This document shows, piece after piece, positions 15,722-22,199 of a DNA stretch of 44,921 nucleotides (the first letter of the stretch is position 1; each line of letters opens with the position of its first letter). The notes below the pieces were generated by a model that searched no databases, was not told the DNA's origin, and saw only the letters and a program-made list of their open reading frames with translations. Made by a program: the position numbers and the translations under genes. The DNA lies in assembly GCA_013138735.1 (NCBI GenBank), contig WTCE01000110.1, positions 1-44,921 of the forward strand, in the 5' to 3' direction. Source of the DNA: Crocinitomix sp. (GTDB taxonomy: Bacteria; Bacteroidota; Bacteroidia; Flavobacteriales_D; Crocinitomicaceae).

Positions 15722-16525
15722 CTAGTTCGCATTAATTAAATTCCCACTGCCTGAACTACTTACATTGATAATAGGATTTCCTTTATAATAAACATTCCCT
15801 GAACCGCTAATGACTGCATCTAATGTACTATTTGCTGTCACTTCAACTTTACCACTTCCAGAAACAGAAACATCCACATTTTCAGCTTCAAGATTAAAAG
15901 CTGTGTAGTTTCCACTTCCGCTAACGGTCGCCTTGCTATTAATTGTTGTGCCGTCTTTTACATTAATTCCGCCAGAACCACTAATTGTCGCCGTCGCATT
16001 TTCTGTAGTTATTTCGTCCATTGTTAGACTACCAGAACCAGACACGGTCATGGTTTGATTAACTGAATTAATTGCTGTAGCTCGCAATGAACCCGAACCA
16101 GACACCGCCAAATTGAAACTTGAATATTCCGTTGAATTATCAATGTTGGCATCTAAACTTCCACTTCCTGAACAGGCGAGAGAATTGACATTTGGCGCCA
16201 TGATGGTTATGCCAATATCCTCACTATTTTTAATAGTATAGCCTTTTTTAGTTCCAATATATAGGGTGGAATTTTCAACATAAATATTCATTGCCTTAAA
16301 TACTTTATCGGTTGTATTTATAATAATGGAGGTAGTTGCCGATTCTGTAAAAGTTAAATCACCACCAGTTCCAAAATCAATTGCCGTAAAAGCTGTTTCA
16401 TTCACAATATGATCTTCGGGTATACCTTTAGACGCATCTACCTTTTTACAGGCAATTAGTGCAAAAATTCCTAATGTTATCAAAAAGAATTTTTTTGTTT
16501 GATTCAATATACTTGCTCTTTTCAT
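15722..16525 (-). CDS. DUF2807 (head GIN domain) lipoprotein
   Basis: A 267-residue protein with a lipoprotein signal (hydrophobic residues 12-25, lipobox LIAC at about 23-26). Residues about 45-265 form the DUF2807 beta-helix: short rungs with the repeated motif SGSGSL or SGSGN occur about nine times ('LACSGSGSLDANIDNS', 'LAVSGSGSLRATAINS' and so on). This family is common in Bacteroidota and is annotated as putative auto-transporter adhesin or head GIN domain; its function is not established. The gene has its own terminator (15662-15693) and an inverted repeat in its upstream region (16548-16583). Confidence 0.92.
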   Translation of the reverse strand: MKRASILNQTKKFFLITLGIFALIACKKVDASKGIPEDHIVNETAFTAIDFGTGGDLTFTESATTSIIINTTDKVFKAMNIYVENSTLYIGTKKGYTIKNSEDIGITIMAPNVNSLACSGSGSLDANIDNSTEYSSFNLAVSGSGSLRATAINSVNQTMTVSGSGSLTMDEITTENATATISGSGGINVKDGTTINSKATVSGSGNYTAFNLEAENVDVSVSGSGKVEVTANSTLDAVISGSGNVYYKGNPIINVSSSGSGNLINAN

Positions 16526-16547
16526 TTTCTTAATTTTTGTTTGTTAC

Positions 16548-16583
16548 AGTAGGGTGACACCTTAGTTTTAAATTACCCCTACT
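16548..16583. promoter_or_regulatory. Inverted repeat upstream of DUF2807 gene
   Basis: AGTAGGG (16548-16554) and CCCTACT (16577-16583) are perfect inverted arms 22 bases apart, centred about 40 bases before the start of the DUF2807 gene. The position fits an operator or a special promoter with GTGTCACCC inside the spacer (minus strand). No regulator is nearby to assign it to. Confidence 0.4.
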
Positions 16584-16591
16584 CACAAAAA

Positions 16592-16981
16592 CTATTTTAT
16601 GTGCTGCTCGCGTTCATTCAAGTAGGATATAAACTCACGCGCCATTTCTTGCTCCTTTCCAGTTATAGGAGGCTCGGCGCTGACTACATCAATCACAATG
16701 GACCGGAATATTGAAGCTAATTCGGTCGTGAGATGCAAATCCCCTAAATGAAAATCGTGAAGCCCACCGCGCATCATTTCTTCTGTCGAAAAAGATTCGA
16801 CAGTTTTCCATTGTTGAAAGGCCGTAGTTACCATTGATAGATCATAGCCCCGATCTTCTGCAATTTCGTCAATGCTAGTTTCCAGCATTTCAATTTCTGA
16901 TTGATCCACTTTTCCATCTGCTAATGAAAGGGCTAAAATAATGCGACCGAACCCATAATACATATTATCTATAATTTCCAT
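16592..16981 (-). CDS. TerB-like small protein
   Basis: A 129-residue soluble, acidic, all-helical protein. Residues about 14-50 ('IILALSLADGKVDQSEIEML') match the first helices of the TerB-like fold, in which acidic residues in the ADGKVDxxE loop can bind metal. TerB-like proteins are named after tellurite resistance but most are uncharacterised. The remainder has no recognisable motif. It has a good promoter box upstream and stands alone between two envelope protein genes on the same strand. Confidence 0.6.
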   Translation of the reverse strand: MEIIDNMYYGFGRIILALSLADGKVDQSEIEMLETSIDEIAEDRGYDLSMVTTAFQQWKTVESFSTEEMMRGGLHDFHLGDLHLTTELASIFRSIVIDVVSAEPPITGKEQEMAREFISYLNEREQHIK

Positions 16982-17014
16982 AACGCTGTTTTTAAATCAT
17001 TCACAATTATTGTA

Positions 17015-17022
17015 CAAAGTTA
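17015..17022 (-). promoter_or_regulatory. Bacteroidota -7 box of TerB-like gene
   Basis: On the minus strand TAACTTTG (17022 down to 17015) is an exact TAnnTTTG box, about 34 bases before the start codon at 16981. A -33 TTTG is not obvious. Confidence 0.5.
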
Positions 17023-17090
17023 AAGTAAAGTATCCTTTAGCTTACTAATTATTAGCACGTTGGAACGTGATTTATGTCATTTTTGGGCGC

Positions 17091-17126
17091 AAAAAAAGTC
17101 CTGTTCACCTTAGGCGGACAGGACTT
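17091..17126 (-). terminator. Terminator of small lipoprotein gene
   Basis: AAGTCCTGT (17096-17104) and ACAGGACTT (17118-17126) are perfect 9-base arms, extended inward by CACC/GGCGG pairs with one mismatch. On the minus strand seven T follow. It lies 64 bases past the stop at 17190. Confidence 0.9.
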
Positions 17127-17189
17127 CTATTATTTTCTCTTAAAAAGTTGATTAAATAACCGAACCTTTCAATGTGAATTTTTTTTCAA

Positions 17190-17645
17190 TTATTTCTTCA
17201 AGAATTTCTTTGATAAACTAAGTGGGCCTTGTGTAGTTGTACTACCAGCTGAAGCTGGATTAGCAGCATTGATGAAAAGTGTATCAGCTGCTACCATAGG
17301 TCTGAAGTTTGTATATGAAGCTGGGTAACCAGTTACAATAACTTCCATTTTACCTAGTGTTCTGTTAATTTCATATCGTGGCTCAATTAATACATCAGCG
17401 TTTGAAGTTTTTAAAGCTTCTAGTAATGCCATACTCTTTGCTGCAGATTCTGCAACACTTGAAGAACAAGAATAAGTAGCAGTAACTTTAGTTGCTTTCA
17501 CTTCTAAGTCTGCCATAACAGGCTTTTGGAATACAGTTGGTCCATAAATGTCGGCATCTTTTGCTGTATTACTTGATTCAAGTGTCTTACAGGCAGTTAA
17601 CGAAATCACTACCGTTGCTAATGCGATAAATTTAATAGTTTTCAT
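17190..17645 (-). CDS. Small lipoprotein of unknown function
   Basis: About 151 residues from the ATG at 17645. A longer reading from 17720 is rejected because it would cover the YceI terminator and a perfect promoter (17669-17699). The signal peptide 'MKTIKFIALATVVISLTACK' ends in the lipobox LTAC, so the mature protein is lipid-anchored. The mature part has 'VTATYSCSSSVAESAAKSMA' and 'DVLIEPRYEINRTLGKMEVI', then VTGYPASYTNFRPM, a pattern seen in a family of small Bacteroidota lipoproteins of unknown function. Last third is serine/threonine rich and ends basic. Monocistronic. Confidence 0.85.
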   Translation of the reverse strand: MKTIKFIALATVVISLTACKTLESSNTAKDADIYGPTVFQKPVMADLEVKATKVTATYSCSSSVAESAAKSMALLEALKTSNADVLIEPRYEINRTLGKMEVIVTGYPASYTNFRPMVAADTLFINAANPASAGSTTTQGPLSLSKKFLKK

Positions 17646-17668
17646 AATAGGAGTTTTATATTTTAGCG

Positions 17669-17699
17669 CAAAGGTATTATTTTCTCGCTTAAGTCCAAA
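17669..17699 (-). promoter_or_regulatory. Consensus Bacteroidota promoter
   Basis: On the minus strand TTTG (17699-17696), a 19-base spacer and TACCTTTG (17676-17669) match both consensus elements. Transcription should start near 17662, about 17 bases before the ATG at 17645, and it fixes that start. Confidence 0.85.
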
Positions 17700-17701
17700 C
17701 A

Positions 17702-17734
17702 AAAATAAAAACCGCCCCATAATATGGAACGGTT
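17702..17734 (-). terminator. Terminator of YceI gene
   Basis: On the minus strand AACCGTTCC (17734-17726) pairs with GGGGCGGTT (17718-17710), nine pairs including two G-T, followed by TTTTATTTTT. It lies 27 bases past the YceI stop. Confidence 0.85.
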
Positions 17735-17761
17735 CTTAACAAGATCAATTGTAATTTAAGT

Positions 17762-18283
17762 TTACATCACAGGTAATTCAAAAGAGATGACAACATTTGT
17801 TTTTTCTGGTTTCTTATCACCAAAGTTGCCAATTTTGTAAAGTGCTGCTTGAATGGTCGTTGTACCTTTAAAAACTTTGTTTACATAAGTAAAAACAATT
17901 TTTTCCTCACGTTCAACATCTCTAATTTTCATCATTCCTTTCATCACATAGCTGTTGCCATCTTGCTCAAAAGAAATGCTTTTAAAAGACATAGTTGGAT
18001 ATGTAGCCATATCAAAATAATCAGCACTTTTTAAATGCGCATCTCTTTTCGGTGTTCCTGTATCCAAGGTGTTAACGTCCACGGTTCCTTCAATTGCTGA
18101 CTGTGCTAAATCATCCATGTTGAATTTGATTTTGGCTTGTAGCCCGGAAATTGTTCCTGTTGTATTTTGCATATCTGCAACAAAGGAAATTTTAACATCA
18201 GCCATATTCAGCGTCAACTCTTGTGCTATTGTCATGATTGGCATTATAAAAAAGGCCAAAATTATTAGTGATTTGATTTTCAT
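17762..18283 (-). CDS. YceI-family periplasmic protein
   Basis: A 173-residue protein with a cleavable signal peptide (residues 1-20, ending TIAQ). The mature part is the YceI lipocalin-like barrel: 'VKISFVADMQNTTGTISGLQ', 'TVDVNTLDTGTPKRDAHLKS', ADYFDMATYPTMSFKS and the final strand 'NVVISFELPV'. Family members bind polyisoprenoid or other amphiphilic lipids in the periplasm; their physiological role in Bacteroidota is not settled. The gene has a strong promoter box (TATATTTG) directly next to a perfect 24-base palindrome, so it is probably under a dimeric repressor. Confidence 0.93.
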   Translation of the reverse strand: MKIKSLIILAFFIMPIMTIAQELTLNMADVKISFVADMQNTTGTISGLQAKIKFNMDDLAQSAIEGTVDVNTLDTGTPKRDAHLKSADYFDMATYPTMSFKSISFEQDGNSYVMKGMMKIRDVEREEKIVFTYVNKVFKGTTTIQAALYKIGNFGDKKPEKTNVVISFELPVM

Positions 18284-18345
18284 TTTATTCTTGTTTTAGT
18301 TTAAGATTAGTTCATTTATAACATGAATCATACCAGATTCTAGAA

Positions 18346-18380
18346 CAAATATAAGTAAATAGATGTTTAAACATCTATTT
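18346..18380 (-). promoter_or_regulatory. YceI promoter with 24-base palindromic operator
   Basis: On the minus strand TATATTTG (18353-18346) is an exact -7 box. Immediately upstream, 18357-18380 is a perfect 24-base palindrome with core AGATGTTTAAACATCT (18361-18376); another half site AGATGTT lies at 18383-18389. The palindrome covers the spacer and -33 region, as expected for a repressor site, for example of MarR type. The repressor is not in the neighbourhood. Confidence 0.75.
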
Positions 18381-18528
18381 TTAGATGTTAATTGTTAGTT
18401 AATATTTTTTTCTGTCGAGAAACTCATGCTGAATAAGGGGTTGAATAACTGTTTTTTTTAGTGCAAATAGTCCGCGTAATCAAAAAGTTTCTTTATATTA
18501 CTTGTTGTAACATGTAAAAACCAGTCTT

Positions 18529-18903
18529 ATGAATTCAAAAGTTAAATTAATAATTCGAATCCTGTTGGCCTTATTTGTGCTCCTTTTTGGGGTGAATAAA
18601 TTTGCGGAATTTATGCCTTTTCCACCCGTGCCAGGAGATGGTGGGCAATTAATGGACATCTATATTAGTTCCGGTTTTATGGGAATAGTAGGCGCACTTG
18701 AAATAGGTGCCGGACTTGCACTTTTAGTGGGAAGATACATACCAATTGCTTTAACAATTACAATTGCAATCATGGTAAATGCGGTGCTTTTTCACATATT
18801 TCACGATCCAGCAACGGTTGGCGGAGGAGTTATTGGTCTTGTCTTAGCATTAGTGCTTCTATTTGGCTATAAAGACAAGTTTGGAACCTATTTTAACGTA
18901 TAA
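18529..18903 (+). CDS. DoxX-like four-helix membrane protein
   Basis: A 124-residue membrane protein with four predicted helices (about residues 7-24, 46-66, 70-92, 98-115). The first helix followed by 'GVNKFAEFMPFPPVPG' and a later 'GALEIGAGLALLVGRYIPIA' is the DoxX/DoxD-like pattern. DoxX-family proteins are linked to quinone or sulfur redox chemistry in some species and to oxidative stress in others; substrate here is unknown. Transcribed alone and closed by a terminator at 18928-18960. Confidence 0.85.
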   Translation: MNSKVKLIIRILLALFVLLFGVNKFAEFMPFPPVPGDGGQLMDIYISSGFMGIVGALEIGAGLALLVGRYIPIALTITIAIMVNAVLFHIFHDPATVGGGVIGLVLALVLLFGYKDKFGTYFNV

Positions 18904-18927
18904 ATTTGAAATAAGTATAGCAACATT

Positions 18928-18960
18928 AAAACCTCTCTGCCAAAACGGAGAGGTTTTTTT
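18928..18960 (+). terminator. Terminator of DoxX-like gene
   Basis: AACCTCTC (18930-18937) and GAGAGGTT (18948-18955) are perfect arms with a 10-base loop, followed by a T-run. It lies 27 bases past the stop. Confidence 0.92.
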
Positions 18961-18977
18961 GGATTATTAGAATAAAC

Positions 18978-19034
18978 GCAACCAAAAAGTTGCTTAATTG
19001 AAAAATTGATTTATATTTGCAACCGAATAGTTGC
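18978..19034 (+). promoter_or_regulatory. SRPBCC-arsR promoter inside two GCAAC-N6-GTTGC operators
   Basis: Two palindromes of the same form, GCAAC-N6-GTTGC, occupy 18978-18993 and 19019-19034, exactly 41 bases apart. The promoter is built into them: the -33 TTG (18990-18992) is inside the first, and the -7 box TATATTTG (19012-19019) runs into the second, with a 19-base spacer. A dimeric regulator on either site would block RNA polymerase. The ArsR-type protein encoded 450 bases downstream is the natural candidate (autoregulation). Confidence 0.85.
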
Positions 19035-19053
19035 GTAAAATAAAATTAAAAAC

Positions 19054-19479
19054 ATGAATGATAAAATTGTAAAGGAACATCAATTCGCACATCCAATTTC
19101 AAAAATTTGGGATGCAATAACATTAGAAGCCGAAATTTCTACTTGGTTTATACCGGCAGATTTTAAAGCAGAGCAAGGGTATAATTATACTTTTAAACAC
19201 GAAGCTGAAGATCAATGCACCACAATAAATGGTGAAATTTTAAAGGTGAATCCAACTACCGAATTGGTGTACACATGGGTGGTAGAAGGGACAGATATAA
19301 TTACAACCGTCAGTTGGAAATTAGAAGCGAACGAAGGAGGGACATTTCTGGTTTTAGAACATACTGGAATTAGTAATTTCCCTGGAGAATCTGCGGTAGA
19401 AATGTTTAATAGTTTTAGTGGTGGATGGGATAATTGCATTAGCGGTTTGGAAAAACATTTAACAGCAATTAATGTCTAA
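19054..19479 (+). CDS. SRPBCC (AHSA1-like) domain protein
   Basis: A 141-residue protein of the START/Bet v 1-like SRPBCC superfamily, AHSA1 branch. Typical segments are 'FAHPISKIWDAITLEAEIST', 'WFIPADFKAEQGYNYTFKH', TTVSWKLEANEGGTFLVLEHTG and the last helix 'GGWDNCISGLEKHL'. The fold makes a hydrophobic cavity for small ligands. In many bacteria such a gene is paired with an ArsR-type regulator; here it comes first and overlaps the regulator gene by 8 bases, so the two are co-translated. The ligand and reaction are unknown. Confidence 0.92.
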   Translation: MNDKIVKEHQFAHPISKIWDAITLEAEISTWFIPADFKAEQGYNYTFKHEAEDQCTTINGEILKVNPTTELVYTWVVEGTDIITTVSWKLEANEGGTFLVLEHTGISNFPGESAVEMFNSFSGGWDNCISGLEKHLTAINV

Positions 19480-19801
19480 GAAATACAGCATTGACAAAAT
19501 ATTTAAGGCATTGGCAGATGCGAATCGACGAGAGATTTTTCATTTATTAATCGTGGCGACATCTGCCTTATCTTTGACTCAAATTACCGCCGAATTTGAC
19601 ATCAGTCGTCAGGGTGTTACTAAGCATATCAAATTAATGGAGGACGCAGGATTAATACAAACGCATAACAAAGGTCGCGAACGCTTTTGTGAGGTTAATC
19701 CAACCCCATTAAATGAGATTAAAGATTGGTTAGCCGTTTACGACAAATTCTGGGATGACAAACTCAAAAGTTTGGGCGATTTTTTGGATAAAAAAGCTTA
19801 G
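19472..19801 (+). CDS. ArsR-family transcriptional regulator
   Basis: A 109-residue winged-helix regulator. Motifs: 'IFKALADANRREIFHLLIVA' (residues about 9-28), recognition helix region 'FDISRQGVTKHIKLMEDAGL' (about 43-62), wing 'IQTHNKGRERFCEVNP'. No CxC metal site of the ArsR/SmtB type is present, so it belongs to the non-metal subgroup usually paired with SRPBCC proteins. It probably represses its own operon through the GCAAC-N6-GTTGC sites at 18978-19034. Its stop overlaps that of the convergent CotH-type gene by 3 bases; no terminator separates the two. Confidence 0.92.
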   Translation: MSKKYSIDKIFKALADANRREIFHLLIVATSALSLTQITAEFDISRQGVTKHIKLMEDAGLIQTHNKGRERFCEVNPTPLNEIKDWLAVYDKFWDDKLKSLGDFLDKKA

Positions 19802-22062
19802 TTCACCAGTAATTTGAAAATTCTACCTTCCGTATCCGTAATAATATATAGGCCTGGTACAAAATTTGAAATGTCTAATTGAACAGTCGTTTGATCCGTA
19901 ATTTTTTGCTCAAGCATTAATCGCCCAGTTACACTATACATGCGCAATATGGTGGTTTGTTCCGAGCTATAATTAACCGTTACTTGGTTTTGAGCAGGAT
20001 TTGGATAGGCCGATAAAACAGCAATTTCGATTGCTTCTTCCTTTTCTTCTTCTAAACCAATTAACGTAGTGTTTTCCGCATTAAAAGTTGGATATAGATA
20101 ATTAAAAGTACCTGTCCCGTTTTCATATCTACCATATGTAATGTCCTCGTATTGTTCAGGATAATCAACCTGATCCAATAATTGTCCATCCGCATCACTT
20201 AAAGAGAGTACTTCGCCAGCAGCTGATAATCTAAAGTTGGTATGCAAGTCCGTAGCATCAACCGTATCACGATCTGCCCATAAAATAAGATATTCACCTG
20301 AGGCTATTGAAACATCTGGAAATGTCCACTTAGCCATGTCATCAGCATCATCCGATAAATGATAACCGGCTAATGCAATTGTTTCGTCTGAATTATTATA
20401 CAATTCAATCCAATCATCAAATTCTCCATCCTCATCTGGAGCAATATTCCCATTGTTTGCAGCTAATTCGTTAATGACAAGTCCTTTACTTGGAACTAAC
20501 GTGTAATATTCATAAGCTGCGCGCACGGGTGAAAATTTCCCAGCTTCCGAATTTTCAGCATAAATATAATAATCCAAATCTGTTGCTAAAATTGGAATTT
20601 CAATCCCGTAAACACCATCACCGGCGCCGCCGTCGCCATGTGCGCCGTCATCAAACATGGTTTGTGTCAAAAAGTAATCAAATTCATTGTAACGATAATT
20701 GAATTCTACAATGCTTGCATCCATAACTTCAGTTGTAAATGTTGCAACTTCATATGGAGCTGGATCAGCTGGTGAAACAACAATTGGATTGATTGTAGGT
20801 TGTGTATATCCAAATTCAGGAAGTCCAGTTAAATAAGGCTCTCGCGCATCCATTAATGCTTCGAGTCCTGGTCTGAAATCAAACCAAAATCCAACATTGT
20901 CATAAACATTGGAGTTGAAATCATCAAAAGAATAATGCGAATAAGGTTCTGTTTCAACATAAGGAGAAATTAACTCATGCATTGTTTCTGCGCGATCTAA
21001 ATAGTGATTGTTACTAATAGTTTCCTCTGTAATTGTGCGTAAGTGTGCTACATACATTCTTCTGTACTTAGGATTGGATAAGAGCGCTGCAATGAGTGGT
21101 CTAAAATCAATCGCATCATCATGCAAAAATGGATCCTGCTCAGCCAAGGCATCAAAACCAAGTGGTAAAAAACCAGTACCGTTAAAAACCAAACCTCCAA
21201 AGGACATATTTACATCCCAAATAACAATACTCCATTTTCCATTAGACATTTGATAGACATAAAAGTTGTGACCAAATGCAGTATATCCGTCGTTATGAAC
21301 ATATGCACTGCTTACCGCTAAAAACCATAATGCGCGATCCACATCTAAATAATCACCTACAGTTTCGGGTTCGAGCTCTAGTTCATAGGTGAGGTCTTGC
21401 AATGCGCCGTAACCAAAATCCGATTTCATGTCGTAAAGATCAACATAGTCCATTGAGTCGGGATGGTATGCTAGGTTAGAATTGTCTCCAAATAGATCAA
21501 ACGTTACAGGGTCGCATTTAAAAAAAGGATTATTACTTGAGCCATAATGTTTATTTAAAAATTCATTATCTACCGATTCTGTATTGGTATAAATTCCGCG
21601 ATACTCTTCATTGATATAAAGCTCTACAAAACTTGCGCGTGGCGCATCCATATATAAATTCGATAATTCATACGTTAATGCTTCACGAACCATACTAGGA
21701 TCAGTATAACAATTCGCCAATTTGATTTTATCTTTTCCTTGATATTCCTGCCCAGAAATGATATGGTTGAGGTCAATATTAAAAGGGTTTTTATCACTTG
21801 CGATATCCATTGAACTATTCCCTTTGTAACGCACGCCACAACTGTCAAATTCGGTTCCATTGATAATGACATGTGCCAATATTCTACCGGTTCCACTTCC
21901 AGTTCCAGTTCCTTCGCTTGCTAAAGAGTCAAGCAAATGATCCCAGTTATCATCAAAAAATGTGATTTCAACTTTATGCACAACATCTATATTAAAGACA
22001 CTTTGTGCAGTAGAGTAGAATGCACATAAAAGAAGTAATGTTAAGGTAAATAGTTGTTTCAT
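19798..22062 (-). CDS. CotH kinase-like secreted protein with lamin-tail and T9SS domains
   Basis: About 754 residues from the ATG at 22062, which gives a clean signal peptide ('MKQLFTLTLLLLCAFYSTAQ'); a start at 22080 only adds six residues. Residues about 25-400 are a CotH-like domain ('KVEITFFDDNWDHLLDSLAS', FEFDSCGVRYKGNSSM-type strand, 'KIKLANCYTDPSMVREALTY', IVIWDVNMSFGG). CotH of spore formers is an atypical protein kinase; activity here is not shown. After an Ig-like linker, residues about 515-620 form a lamin-tail domain ('LVINELAANNGNIAPDEDG'). The C-terminus (about 685-754) is a T9SS type A sorting domain (AYPNPAQNQVTV ... FKLLVN). Hence exported and probably surface-bound. Confidence 0.92.
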   Translation of the reverse strand: MKQLFTLTLLLLCAFYSTAQSVFNIDVVHKVEITFFDDNWDHLLDSLASEGTGTGSGTGRILAHVIINGTEFDSCGVRYKGNSSMDIASDKNPFNIDLNHIISGQEYQGKDKIKLANCYTDPSMVREALTYELSNLYMDAPRASFVELYINEEYRGIYTNTESVDNEFLNKHYGSSNNPFFKCDPVTFDLFGDNSNLAYHPDSMDYVDLYDMKSDFGYGALQDLTYELELEPETVGDYLDVDRALWFLAVSSAYVHNDGYTAFGHNFYVYQMSNGKWSIVIWDVNMSFGGLVFNGTGFLPLGFDALAEQDPFLHDDAIDFRPLIAALLSNPKYRRMYVAHLRTITEETISNNHYLDRAETMHELISPYVETEPYSHYSFDDFNSNVYDNVGFWFDFRPGLEALMDAREPYLTGLPEFGYTQPTINPIVVSPADPAPYEVATFTTEVMDASIVEFNYRYNEFDYFLTQTMFDDGAHGDGGAGDGVYGIEIPILATDLDYYIYAENSEAGKFSPVRAAYEYYTLVPSKGLVINELAANNGNIAPDEDGEFDDWIELYNNSDETIALAGYHLSDDADDMAKWTFPDVSIASGEYLILWADRDTVDATDLHTNFRLSAAGEVLSLSDADGQLLDQVDYPEQYEDITYGRYENGTGTFNYLYPTFNAENTTLIGLEEEKEEAIEIAVLSAYPNPAQNQVTVNYSSEQTTILRMYSVTGRLMLEQKITDQTTVQLDISNFVPGLYIITDTEGRIFKLLVN

Positions 22063-22100
22063 AGTCAGTCGCTTGTTCATGTAAATTTAACATTTTCATA

Positions 22101-22160
22101 ATAAACCACCAAACTGGTAGTTTATCGTATTGAATTTGCAAACATTGTTAGTACAATGTT
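22101..22160 (-). terminator. Two hairpins between subtilase and CotH-like genes
   Basis: AACATTGT (22141-22148) pairs perfectly with ACAATGTT (22153-22160) around TAGT, and ATAAACCACCA (22101-22111) pairs with TGGTAGTTTAT (22115-22125) with one mismatch. Both lie downstream of the subtilase stop at 22200, so they probably end or protect that mRNA, although neither has a long T-run. Confidence 0.45.
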
Positions 22161-22199
22161 CTGTCGGTGAAAAAGGTATTCCCCCTATTTAGAAAAGGC

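Noticed and set aside
17646-17720. Extra 25 residues in front of the small lipoprotein
   Set aside because: They overlap the YceI terminator and a perfect promoter, and would bury the lipoprotein signal.
19798-19801. Possible frame error where the ArsR and CotH-like genes overlap at their ends
   Set aside because: Both stops are clean and both proteins have complete C-termini; it is simply a tail-to-tail overlap.
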